This document shows positions 1 to 6,359 of a DNA stretch of 16,008 bases, one piece after another; within the stretch, counting starts at the first letter, position 1; each line of letters starts with the position of its first letter. Source of the stretch: CAZWUZ01 sp964637655 [NCBI: uncultured bacterium] (GTDB lineage: Bacteria; DAOPZR01). The notes beneath the pieces are model-generated. The model was not told the DNA's origin. It was given only the letters and a program-made list of their open reading frames with translations, and ran no database searches. A program made the translations under genes and the position numbers. The DNA is taken from contig CAZWUZ010000051.1 in assembly GCA_964637655.1 (NCBI GenBank), positions 1-16,008 of the forward strand, given 5' to 3'.

Positions 1-2
1 AC

Positions 3-92
3 CTGCGGGTGAAACCTGGCGTTGGCAATTATACCCAGATGCGGAATCGCTGCGGCCGACATCCTGTCGTTGACGGCGGTCAGGCAGAGTGA
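3..92 (+). CDS. possible 3' end of an upstream gene (partial)
   Basis: An open frame enters from the left edge and stops with TGA at 90-92, giving about 29 residues beginning LRVKPGVGNYTQ. Another frame (2-73) is also open to a TGA, so the choice is uncertain. The opening residues loosely resemble the RVKPG stretch of bacterial sugar transferases, but the rest does not fit, so I assign no function. It would overlap the promoter placed at 70-98. Confidence 0.2.
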   Translation: MRVKPGVGNYTQMRNRCGRHPVVDGGQAE

Positions 93-98
93 TATGCT
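70..98 (+). promoter_or_regulatory. sigma70-type promoter for the radical SAM gene
   Basis: TTGACG (70-75) and TATGCT (93-98) are separated by exactly 17 bases, close to the housekeeping consensus. Transcription would begin near 105 and leave a leader of about 130 bases before the ATG at 235. I see no obvious riboswitch fold in that leader. Good matches to consensus stand out less here than in the GC-rich part of the window, because this end is more AT-rich. Confidence 0.5.
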
Positions 99-234
99 AA
101 CCGTCACTATGTTCCGGTTCCCCCTGCGGGGCGCGCTTCCTTCTCGCGGCCACCTTACCATGCTGCGCATGGGCTCGGCCGCTCACAGTAGGATACGGTC
201 AGCAGCGGGAAAATGGCGCGGAGGCAGGGATTGA

Positions 235-1341
235 ATGTCCTATGGACTTCATTTTGCAATGTCGAATGTGATAGCGCGTCAGCACGCTGGCCTCCGCCGC
301 TGTAGCAATCTCGCCCTCTACAGTCTCGCCCTGCAGTCGCGTTGTCCTCCCCCATTTCTCGCCGTCCTCTGGATAACCGATCTCTGCAACGCGCAATGCG
401 CCATGTGCGGCATCTGGCGGACCAAGCCTAAGCGAAGTATTGAACCCGCACTCCTCGGCCGCACTATGCAGAACAGCCGGTATCTCCGGCAAGCGCCGAT
501 CTACGTCTTGACCGGCGGCGAGCCGCTGCTTCATCCGGCATTCAGCGAGATAACGACCTGCCTCGACGAGTATGCGCCGTACCAATTCCGCGCGGCGACG
601 AACGGCATCGGCACGACGATTATTCAGCGTCGGATCGAGGAGGTGCTCCGCGACTGCTCGGCGCCCTTCAGCCTCAAGCTCTCCCTGGACACCTTGGACG
701 CGACGCTCTTCGATCGAATCCGCGGCACGCGAGGCGGGCTTGCCCACTGGTTCGAGACTCTGGCCGTCCTGCGGGAGTTGCGCCGGGCGGCGCCACAGCG
801 TCTCCTCCTGACGCTCGGCGTCACGGTGATGCACGAGAATATCGGCGAACTCGATCGACTGCTCGATTTCGCCATCGAGCATGACCTCGATTTCTTCTTC
901 AAACCGGTGCAAGCCGCCATCACACTTCACTATCCTGAGATCGAATGTGGTGTCGCTCTGACTCAAGACGATTGGCGGCGCTATAACGAATTCCTGATCC
1001 GAATGAAGAATTACTACATGACGCACGGCCTGATTGCGCGAAAGCTCTACCTCGCCTATCTCGAGGTCATGGAAGGACTCTACGCCGGCCGGCCCTATCC
1101 CTATGATCCCGGCTTTCATTCGAGCGTGCATATTGATCCGGCCGGCAACGTCTTCACTGACATGGCCCTGCAGCAGGTGCGGGGCAATATAGCCGACCGG
1201 GACTTCGACGAGCTCTGGCAAGAGCTGAACGCGGACTATCGGGGATCGCACAACCAGGCGGTCGCGGCCGATCAAATCAATCTTTGCACCGGTGATATCG
1301 TGCCGGACTTGATCTGCAGTCGACTGCGTCTGCGACGATAA
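235..1341 (+). CDS. radical SAM protein with degenerate SPASM-like C-terminus
   Basis: A 368-residue radical SAM enzyme. The 4Fe-4S/SAM motif CxxxCxxC is at residues 51-58 (CNAQCAMC), after a hydrophobic beta strand, and the SAM-binding GGEP motif is at 94-97. The family reductively cleaves SAM to start radical chemistry; the substrate is not evident. The C-terminal part (roughly residues 295-335) keeps the SPASM-like framework IDPAGNVF...GNI...FDELW. However, the cysteines that bind auxiliary clusters are mostly absent, leaving only a C..(10)..C pair near the end. The start is supported by GGAGG at 220-224, ten bases upstream; an in-frame ATG at 259 is a weaker alternative. Base composition is clearly lower in GC than the genes to the right, suggesting horizontal origin. 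No peptide precursor or partner maturase is visible beside it. Confidence 0.9.
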   Translation: MSYGLHFAMSNVIARQHAGLRRCSNLALYSLALQSRCPPPFLAVLWITDLCNAQCAMCGIWRTKPKRSIEPALLGRTMQNSRYLRQAPIYVLTGGEPLLHPAFSEITTCLDEYAPYQFRAATNGIGTTIIQRRIEEVLRDCSAPFSLKLSLDTLDATLFDRIRGTRGGLAHWFETLAVLRELRRAAPQRLLLTLGVTVMHENIGELDRLLDFAIEHDLDFFFKPVQAAITLHYPEIECGVALTQDDWRRYNEFLIRMKNYYMTHGLIARKLYLAYLEVMEGLYAGRPYPYDPGFHSSVHIDPAGNVFTDMALQQVRGNIADRDFDELWQELNADYRGSHNQAVAADQINLCTGDIVPDLICSRLRLRR

Positions 1342-1600
1342 CTACCGCGGCCGTGCCGCCGGATTTACGAAGCGAACCACCTCGACCGAAGCGCCATACT
1401 GCGGCGCCGGCACGACGATCGTATCCGTGGCAATACAGTTTCGTCGAAGATGGTTTTGCAGAAACCGTCCGGATCGAAGAAGTCCATGTTGGTCGGGATG
1501 ACCCAGCATGCTTCGACATCAGCCAGGCGTGCCTTCCACTCCGCGAATTTTCTCGCCGCGATCCGCACGTATAGCAGTATCCCTCTGTCCACAAAGTTAT
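1342..1600 (-). pseudogene. frameshifted 3' remnant of an unrecognised gene
   Basis: On the minus strand, protein-like sequence reads from about 1590 (DRGILLYVRIAARKFAEWKA, then a run containing EACWVIPTNMDFFDPDGF) down to about 1440. It then appears to continue in another frame (ATDTIVVPAPQYGASVEVV and on) to a TAG at 1344-1342. The change of frame falls near 1435-1440. Upstream of about 1600 the frame loses its protein-like character, so the 5' part of the gene seems to be missing. I do not recognise the family. It ends directly against the stop of the convergent radical SAM gene and shares its lower GC. It could be a pseudogene, or an intact small gene with an assembly indel. Confidence 0.5.
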
Positions 1601-1687
1601 TGGACCACCGCCGCTGGCGGGCGGCAACGGATATTTTGCTGACGGGCGGCATAGCGGAAAAATCTCCCGGTCCGTGCCGTGCTGTGG
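1601..1687. other. intergenic junction between low-GC and high-GC DNA
   Basis: No convincing coding sequence lies between the broken minus-strand gene and the promoter at 1688. The base composition changes over this stretch from the mixed, lower-GC left end to the GC-rich remainder. This makes it a candidate edge of an acquired segment. I see no att-like repeat or tRNA end. Confidence 0.35.
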
Positions 1688-1693
1688 TATAAT
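1685..1693 (+). promoter_or_regulatory. extended -10 promoter of the binding-protein gene
   Basis: TGGTATAAT is a perfect extended -10 (TGn plus TATAAT, with the hexamer at 1688-1693). No recognisable -35 lies 16-18 bases upstream, which is usual for extended -10 promoters. Transcription would start near 1700, leaving a leader of about 70 bases before the ATG at 1770. Confidence 0.6.
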
Positions 1694-1769
1694 TGCACGG
1701 TAAGGATCGGGAGGCAGTCAGCAGGAGCGGAGGCGGAAGGGCTGAGCGCTCTTCCTGAATGGACCTGAC

Positions 1770-2735
1770 ATGCGGAAACTGACACTGGCTATCGGACTGA
1801 CGCTGCTGCTTGCGGTGGTGATGCTTGCCTCCGACTGGTATAACCGGAAAGCAGCGCCGCCACCGGCAACGCAGAAACGGCTCGCCATCGCGCAGTTCGC
1901 CCCGGAGGAGGGGTCGGCGGCGGCCGAGCGCGGTCTGCTTGCCGCGCTGGCGGAACAGGGGTGGCGCGAAGGCGACAACCTCATGGTGACGCGCAAGGAT
2001 GTCAACGCCATCATGAGCGCCATCCCGCCGCTGTTGCAGTCGCTCGACAGCGAGCGCTACGATGTGCTTGTCACCTTCACCACGCCGATGCTCAACGCCG
2101 CCTGCCGGGCGGTGCAGCACACGCCCATGGTTTTCGCCTACGTGACGGATGGCATTGCCGCAGGTGCGGGGCGCACGGATACCGACCACCTGCCGCATCT
2201 CACCGGGGTGTCGTCGTTCGACCCGGTGCCGGAGACGCTCGACCTGCTCCAGCGGCTCCTGCCGCGCGCGCGCCGGGTCGGCCTGCTGTACAATGCGGCG
2301 GATATCGCCGCGATGCGGGTGCTGACGGCGGCGGAACAGGAATGCACGCGGCGCGGTCTGGTGCCGGTTACGCTCGCGGTCGCGTCGACCAACGAGGTGC
2401 AGCAGGCGGCCCAGGGGCTGGTGGCGCGGGGTATTGATGTGCAGTGGTTCTTTACCGACAACACCGTCATTCAGGCGGCGCCCGCGGTCATGGAGACCAT
2501 GCGCCGCGCGGATATCCCGGTCATCGTCAACGAACCGTCGCTGTCCGACGGCAGCATCGCCTGTGTCGGGGTTGGCTGGGAGGGGGTGGGGCGGCGCGCC
2601 GGCCTGCTCGCGGCGCGTATCCTCGCCGGCGAATCACCGTCAGCCATCCCGCTGCAGCGGTATGTCAGTGTATCGGTGGCGCTGCATGCGGCTCATCTGG
2701 CGCGTTTCGGGATAGCGGCGGATACCGGCGCGTGA
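1770..2735 (+). CDS. ABC-type substrate-binding protein, PF04392-like
   Basis: A 321-residue periplasmic-binding-protein fold of the PF04392 (TrpX-like) group. Residues 1-20 form a hydrophobic signal or anchor segment (KLTLAIGLTLLLAVVMLA) without a lipobox cysteine, so it is probably secreted or held by its N-terminus. The mature part follows the family pattern. It opens with a strand (RLAIAQFAP), then a YDVLVTFTTPML strand, a HLTGVSSFDPVPETLDLLQR linker region, and RVGLLYNAAD starting the second lobe. DIPVIVNEP follows, and the end is GVGWEGVGRRAGLLAARILAG. Members bind small ligands, aromatic amino acids in some cases. The usual permease and ATPase genes do not follow, so this is an orphan binding protein that may act as a sensor or use a distant transporter. 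The start is the first ATG in frame; its ribosome site is weak. Confidence 0.85.
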   Translation: MRKLTLAIGLTLLLAVVMLASDWYNRKAAPPPATQKRLAIAQFAPEEGSAAAERGLLAALAEQGWREGDNLMVTRKDVNAIMSAIPPLLQSLDSERYDVLVTFTTPMLNAACRAVQHTPMVFAYVTDGIAAGAGRTDTDHLPHLTGVSSFDPVPETLDLLQRLLPRARRVGLLYNAADIAAMRVLTAAEQECTRRGLVPVTLAVASTNEVQQAAQGLVARGIDVQWFFTDNTVIQAAPAVMETMRRADIPVIVNEPSLSDGSIACVGVGWEGVGRRAGLLAARILAGESPSAIPLQRYVSVSVALHAAHLARFGIAADTGA

Positions 2736-3295
2736 GCGGCTTTGCGGCGCTGGTGCAGGCGCGGCGCAGCGTGCGCGCCTGCCGTCCTGACCCGGTGTCG
2801 CGCGACCTGCTCGATGCCTGCTGCGACGCGGCGCGCTTTGCCCCGTCCGCCTGCAACAGCCAGCCCTGGCGTTTCGTCATCGCGGATGATGCTGCGACGG
2901 TGGCGGCGCTGGCGGCGGCGGCGCGCGGCCCGCACGGCAGCGCGCTCAACGCGTTTGCGGTGCAGGCCCCGGTTATCGTCGCGGTCTGCGCGGAACAGGC
3001 CGCGCTCATCCCCCGCCTTGGCGGCTGGCTGCGCGGTACTGACTACGCCCTGATGGATTGCGCGGTCGCGGCGGAGCATTTCTGCCTGCGCGCGGCGGAG
3101 GCGGGACTGGGGACCTGCCTGCTCGGCTGGTTCAGCGAGCGCCGGGTGCGGCGCCTGCTCGGTCTGCCGCGACGGCAGCGGGTGGTGCTGCTCATCACCT
3201 GCGGCTGGCCGGCGGATGAAGCGCCCGCGACAAAGCTGCGCCTGCCGCTTGCTGCCATCCGCCGCTACCACAGTTGCTATCCTGACGGTAACTGA
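2732..3295 (+). CDS. nitroreductase family FMN-dependent oxidoreductase
   Basis: A 187-residue nitroreductase. Family marks are RRSVR near the N-terminus (FMN phosphate binding), the APSACNSQPWRF motif, and a later AAEAGLGTCLLGWF helix that packs on the flavin. These enzymes use NAD(P)H to reduce nitro compounds, quinones or related substrates as dimers; the true substrate here is unknown. I chose GTG 2732 because it overlaps the stop of the binding-protein gene as GTGA, giving translational coupling. The open frame continues back to 2444, but there it only shadows the upstream gene. The C-terminus ends within a 36-bp direct repeat (3290-3325). Residues such as RLGGWLRGTDYALMDCAVAA suit the small, minimal-length subgroup. 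Confidence 0.88.
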   Translation: MSGFAALVQARRSVRACRPDPVSRDLLDACCDAARFAPSACNSQPWRFVIADDAATVAALAAAARGPHGSALNAFAVQAPVIVAVCAEQAALIPRLGGWLRGTDYALMDCAVAAEHFCLRAAEAGLGTCLLGWFSERRVRRLLGLPRRQRVVLLITCGWPADEAPATKLRLPLAAIRRYHSCYPDGN

Positions 3296-3325
3296 CGCGG
3301 GCTGAAGCCCGCTGCTACCACGGCA
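3290..3325. repeat. 36-bp direct repeat, copy 1
   Basis: Identical over 36 bases to 3478-3513. Its centre is the palindrome GCGGGCT-GA-AGCCCGC (3298-3313), which can fold as a 7-bp stem. The first six bases are the last codon and stop of the nitroreductase gene, so the stem lies directly after that stop. It could act as a 3' stabiliser or weak terminator, although no T-run follows. Confidence 0.8.
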
Positions 3326-3353
3326 CACCGGCTGTCGGAATCATAGGCAATAG

Positions 3354-3460
3354 GCAACTATTCACCCTCATCCAACCTTCCCCCTCAGAGAGGGGGAAGA
3401 TCAAACACCCTCTCCCGCCTTTGGCGGGAGAGGGAAGGGTGAGGGTGGCTGAACAGTTGC
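3354..3460 (+). repeat. palindromic MITE-like element, copy R1
   Basis: A 107-bp non-coding element. It begins GCAACTATTCA and ends TGAACAGTTGC, an 11-bp terminal inverted repeat with one mismatch. Inside are two near-perfect hairpins: CTTCCCCCTC/GAGGGGGAAG with loop AGA, and CCCTCTCCCGCC/GGCGGGAGAGGG with loop TTT. It shares its left two-thirds with copies at 5828-5948 and 12006-12138 but lacks their third segment (CTCTGCAAGATGCGTGGG). It sits between two convergent genes. Confidence 0.8.
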
Positions 3461-3477
3461 GGTAAAAGGCAAGCGGC

Positions 3478-3513
3478 AACTGACGCGGGCTGAAGCCCGC
3501 TGCTACCACGGCA
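3478..3513. repeat. 36-bp direct repeat, copy 2
   Basis: Second exact copy of the repeat at 3290-3325, with the same GCGGGCT/AGCCCGC stem (3486-3501). The two copies are 188 bp apart and bracket the palindromic element R1. This may reflect a local duplication, or insertion of R1 into a duplicated intergenic segment. Confidence 0.8.
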
Positions 3514-3545
3514 AAGGATAATACCCTCGGCAGAACCGTTTGCGG

Positions 3546-4247
3546 TCAGGGTTTGCGGAAGGCGAGGAGCAGGTATTCGGGGAGTTCGGGCGGGTGCGGC
3601 GGCAGCGCGCTCAGCAGGTCAAGCCAGCCGAGGTTGTGCGCGCGCGTGCGGTAGTCATCGGCGCTGCGCAGGTAATAGGGCAAGCGCGTCTCCTGCAGCA
3701 GCAGTGTCCCCTGTTGCGGCGGCGGGAGGGTGGCGGTGAGGCCGGCAAAGCGGTCGTTACGCCGCGCCCGGTCGAGGACAAACGGCGGATGCTGCACGAC
3801 GATGACGCAGACCCCGCCGCGCGCCAGCAGCCGGTCGCACGTTTGCAGCAGGGCGCCCGCATCGGCGATAAACGGCAGCAGCATGACCGCGGTGATGATG
3901 TCGAATTCGCCGGCCGGCGGCAGGTCGCTGACCAGTTGCACTTCGGCGGGGAGTTGCGCACGGGCACGCGCGAGCATCGCACTTGACGTGTCGCAGCCAC
4001 TGACGCGGCAGCCGCGCGCGTGCAGTTCGCCGCAGAGCGCGCCGGTGCCGCAGCCGATATCGAGCGCGTCGCGCCCCTTCAATTCGGGAAAGACAAGGTG
4101 CAGAGCCGCGAGCAGCGGCGGCAGCAGAACTGCCGGGCTGTCAGCGTCAGGCGCGCCGGCCAGCGCATCCCACGGACTGCTGTCGCGGCGGAAGGTACAG
4201 GCGGCAGGGCGCGAACTGCGCCGGGTCGCGTCGCTGCCTTCCGGCAT
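3546..4247 (-). CDS. class I SAM-dependent methyltransferase
   Basis: A 233-residue protein with the Rossmann-type methyltransferase core. Motif I is ALDIGCGTGALCGELHARG (residues about 61-79). An acidic strand end follows (VSGCDTSSAMLARARAQ, SAM ribose contact), then FDIITAVMLLPFI (motif II region) and LLARGGVCVIVVQHPPF (motif III). The methyl acceptor cannot be inferred; the overall pattern is that of the broad Methyltransf_11/25 groups used on small molecules or quinone-like substrates. The ATG lies 5 bases after the stop of the nucleoside transporter on the same strand, so the two are probably one transcript. The first 20 residues are Arg/Ser-rich and poorly structured, so a later start is possible. 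Confidence 0.85.
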   Translation of the reverse strand: MPEGSDATRRSSRPAACTFRRDSSPWDALAGAPDADSPAVLLPPLLAALHLVFPELKGRDALDIGCGTGALCGELHARGCRVSGCDTSSAMLARARAQLPAEVQLVSDLPPAGEFDIITAVMLLPFIADAGALLQTCDRLLARGGVCVIVVQHPPFVLDRARRNDRFAGLTATLPPPQQGTLLLQETRLPYYLRSADDYRTRAHNLGWLDLLSALPPHPPELPEYLLLAFRKP

Positions 4248-4252
4248 GCGGG

Positions 4253-5740
4253 TCAGCGGGCGGCAGTATCGGCGGCCGGCGTCGCGGCCGGCGCCGGCGC
4301 GGCGGCGGTGTCGGCGGCCGGAACAACGGCAGTGGTGTCGGTGACGGCCTGCTCATAGACCACGCGACTGGCGGTCAGCGCCGATTCCTCGGTCTGAATG
4401 CCGCCGGCAATGGTCGCGGTCATGAAGCAGGCGAGGCAGCCGGCGATCATTGCGCGCAGCCCGATCTTCGCGAGGTCGGAACGCCGTTCCGGGCAGAGCG
4501 CGCTGATGCCGCCGATCTGGATGCCGATCGAGGAGAAGTTGGAGAAGCCGCAGAGTGCGTAGATGGCGATGATGGTCGAACGCGGCGACAGCTTGTCGAG
4601 CATCGTCGACAGGTCGAGGTAGGCGACGAACTCGTTGATGACGGTCTTGGTCGCCATCAGTTCGCCCACCAGTCGCATATCCTCGCTGCGTACGCCCATG
4701 ATCCACGCCAGCGGGGCGAAACAGTAGCCGAAGAGGAGTTTCAGCGGCGACGGGGCGGTGGCTACCTCGGCGCAGAAACCGCAGACGGAACTGAGCGGCG
4801 TGAAGATGAGCGCGACGACCTTGTCGCCGAGCGCGATCAGCGCGATGAAGGCGATGAGCATGGCGCCGACGTTCATGGCGAGATGCAGCCCCTCGGTGGT
4901 GCCGCGCGAGGCGGCGTCGATGACGTTGGCGTCGATTTTCGGGATGTCGGTGTGCGTGCCGTCACGTGTCACCGGCACGTCGTCCTCGGGGCAGATCAGC
5001 TTGGCGAAGACCAGCGCGGCGGGAGCCGACATCACCGACGCCGCCATCAGGTGCCCGGCGATGGTCGGGAATTTGTCCATGAGGAACCCGACATACGCGG
5101 CCATGACGCCGCCCGCGACCGTGGCGAAGCCGCCGGTCATGATGCAGAAGAGTTCCGAACGCGTCATCTTCGCCAAATAGGGGCGGATGATCAGCGGGGC
5201 CTCGGTCTGTCCGACGAAGATGTTGGCGGAGGCGGAGAGTGTCTCGGCGCCCGACGTCTTCAGGGTTTTCTGCATCACCCAGGCGAACATCTTGACCACC
5301 TTCTGCATCACCCCGAGGTGATAGAGCACCGCCATGAAGGCGGCGAAGAAGATGATGGTCGGGAGCACGGAGAAGGCGAAGAAGGAACCGACATTGGCCA
5401 TGCTGCTGACGCTGGACGGCAGGAATTCCGTCATCGGCGCGAATGGCGACTCCATGCCGCATTTCGGCACACCGACCGGTACGTTGTTGTTGACGAGATT
5501 GCCGAAGACGAAAGAGGCGCCCGCCTTGGCGAAGCCAAGCAGCGCGACGATGACGTCGTTGACCGCGAAGAAGAAGGCCTTGCCTGCCTCGGTCTTGAGC
5601 ACGAGGAAGGCGAAGACGAGCTGCAGCAAAGTGCCGCCGATGACCACCCGCCAGGCGATATTCTTGCGGTTGAGCGACAGGCACCAGCCGATGAAGAGCA
5701 GCACCAGCATGCCGAGAAACGAGCGGAGCATCAGATCCAT
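4253..5740 (-). CDS. concentrative nucleoside transporter (NupC/CNT family)
   Basis: A 495-residue inner-membrane symporter of the CNT family, importing nucleosides with Na+ or H+. Recognisable family segments are the N-terminal helices, NIFVGQTEAPLIIRPYL (GQTE at 177-180, nucleoside and ion site), TGGFATVAGGVMAAYV, and TKTVINEFVAYLDL (NEFVAY at 369-374). The last is CGFSNFSSIGIQIGGISALC. The start at 5740 is chosen over the longer frame to 5851 because AGGA lies 9 bases upstream and residue 1 begins the first membrane helix. An unusual feature is the last 28 residues, an Ala/Pro/Thr-rich tail with repeated AADTAA-like units not typical of the family. A methyltransferase gene follows 5 bases downstream. 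The promoter is at 5777-5806. Confidence 0.95.
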   Translation of the reverse strand: MDLMLRSFLGMLVLLFIGWCLSLNRKNIAWRVVIGGTLLQLVFAFLVLKTEAGKAFFFAVNDVIVALLGFAKAGASFVFGNLVNNNVPVGVPKCGMESPFAPMTEFLPSSVSSMANVGSFFAFSVLPTIIFFAAFMAVLYHLGVMQKVVKMFAWVMQKTLKTSGAETLSASANIFVGQTEAPLIIRPYLAKMTRSELFCIMTGGFATVAGGVMAAYVGFLMDKFPTIAGHLMAASVMSAPAALVFAKLICPEDDVPVTRDGTHTDIPKIDANVIDAASRGTTEGLHLAMNVGAMLIAFIALIALGDKVVALIFTPLSSVCGFCAEVATAPSPLKLLFGYCFAPLAWIMGVRSEDMRLVGELMATKTVINEFVAYLDLSTMLDKLSPRSTIIAIYALCGFSNFSSIGIQIGGISALCPERRSDLAKIGLRAMIAGCLACFMTATIAGGIQTEESALTASRVVYEQAVTDTTAVVPAADTAAAPAPAATPAADTAAR

Positions 5741-5749
5741 GGGGTGGAA

Positions 5750-5753
5750 TCCT
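5750..5753 (-). promoter_or_regulatory. ribosome binding site fixing the CNT start
   Basis: On the minus strand AGGAAAGGA precedes the ATG at 5740, with the nearer AGGA 9 bases upstream. It supports the 495-residue form rather than the 532-residue frame starting at 5851. Confidence 0.6.
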
Positions 5754-5776
5754 TTCCTCTGCAACAGGATGGGCTG

Positions 5777-5806
5777 ATGGTAGCACGCGCGCACGGGCAG
5801 CGTCAA
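5777..5806 (-). promoter_or_regulatory. promoter of the nucleoside transporter operon
   Basis: Read on the minus strand: TTGACG (5806-5801), an 18-base spacer ending in TGC, then TACCAT (5782-5777), i.e. an extended -10. Transcription would begin near 5770, giving a leader of about 30 bases. A plus-strand -10 candidate lies only 12 bases away, so divergent polymerases may compete. Confidence 0.5.
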
Positions 5807-5814
5807 GCGCGGTA

Positions 5815-5823
5815 TGCTATACT
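5815..5823 (+). promoter_or_regulatory. possible extended -10 for the kinase operon
   Basis: TGCTATACT is a TGn-extended -10 (hexamer 5818-5823) with no clear -35. It lies 5 bases before element R2, so a transcript from here would carry R2 in a leader of about 140 bases. It is the best plus-strand promoter candidate I see before the gene at 5972. Confidence 0.35.
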
Positions 5824-5827
5824 CAAC

Positions 5828-5948
5828 GCTGCTGTTCAGTCGCCCACGCATCTTGCAGAGTGACCCTTCCCGCGCCCGCCGCAGGCGGGAGCGGGTGGTT
5901 GCCTTCCCCCTCGGCGAGGGGGAAAGCTGGATGAGGGTGAACAGTTGC
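5828..5948 (-). repeat. palindromic MITE-like element, copy R2 (inverted)
   Basis: A 121-bp element in the opposite orientation to R1 and R3. Its ends on the plus strand are GCTGCTGTTCA and TGAACAGTTGC. In the family orientation it carries CTTTCCCCCTC/GAGGGGGAAGG and CCCGCTCCCGCC/GGCGGGCGCGGG hairpins, then CTCTGCAAGATGCGTGGG as in R3. One stem position has changed from T-A to G-C on both arms relative to R1 and R3; a second position is mismatched. It occupies most of the gap between divergent genes. Confidence 0.78.
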
Positions 5949-5959
5949 TGCCCGCGCTC

Positions 5960-5964
5960 GGAGG
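5960..5964 (+). promoter_or_regulatory. ribosome binding site fixing the start at 5972
   Basis: GGAGG lies 7 bases before the ATG at 5972. It rules against the longer frame from 5945, whose first codons fall inside the end of repeat R2. Confidence 0.65.
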
Positions 5965-5971
5965 ATGGCTG

Positions 5972-6358
5972 ATGGCACGCGTGCTGTACCTGACGTATTG
6001 TTCACGGCGCAAGCGCCGGACACCGGAACGGCTCCCCGCACTGCAGCGCTACCGTTCGGCGCGTATCGGTGCGGTGGCGCGCGCGGCGGAGCGCGACGGT
6101 TGCGGCTTCCGCATCTTTTCGGGGAAGTACGGCCTGCTGCGCGCCACGCAACCCATCCCCTACTACGACCACCTGCTGCAGCCGGACGAGGTGCCGGCGA
6201 TGACGCGGCGCCTCGCGGCCGGCCTGCGCGGATATACCGCCATCGTTTTCTGGTATGCACCGGGCGATTACCTGACCCCGTACCGCGCGGCGCTGCGCAC
6301 TGCCGCGCGGCAGGCAGGGGTGCCGCTGCGCTGCCGCGCGCGCCGCACCTGGCGCTGA
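5972..6358 (+). CDS. small DUF6884-like protein
   Basis: A 128-residue protein opening with a strand and a Cys-Ser turn (RVLYLTYCSRRK, Cys10). Next come a helix with RYRSARI, a strand ending in SGKYGLL (50-56), PYYDHLL, and a late strand (YTAIVFWYAPGDY). The order CS..K / RY / S.KYGLL / PYD.L resembles the DUF6884 family, whose biochemical role I do not know. Some larger tRNA-modification and nucleotide-related proteins carry similar modules, so nucleic acid or nucleotide binding is possible but unproven. The gene is first in a cluster: its stop is followed by one base and then the ATG of the hybrid kinase. No membrane segment or signal is seen, so it should be cytoplasmic. Length is normal for a single-domain member. 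Confidence 0.7.
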   Translation: MARVLYLTYCSRRKRRTPERLPALQRYRSARIGAVARAAERDGCGFRIFSGKYGLLRATQPIPYYDHLLQPDEVPAMTRRLAAGLRGYTAIVFWYAPGDYLTPYRAALRTAARQAGVPLRCRARRTWR

Positions 6359-6359
6359 T

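Noticed and set aside
199-1275. Minus-strand open frame of 358 codons opposite the radical SAM gene
   Set aside because: The plus strand has the CxxxCxxC motif and a ribosome site; the opposite frame has no family signal.
2444-2731. N-terminal extension of the nitroreductase frame
   Set aside because: It lies wholly over the binding-protein gene in another frame, and the translation is Arg/Gly-rich; GTG 2732 gives the normal family length.
3290-3513. Possible CRISPR array
   Set aside because: Only two 36-bp repeats, with a 152-bp interval that contains another repeat; no spacer periodicity and no cas genes in the window.
3296-3545. Small minus-strand gene (3315-3509)
   Set aside because: The frame consists of the direct repeat and element R1, with no ribosome site.
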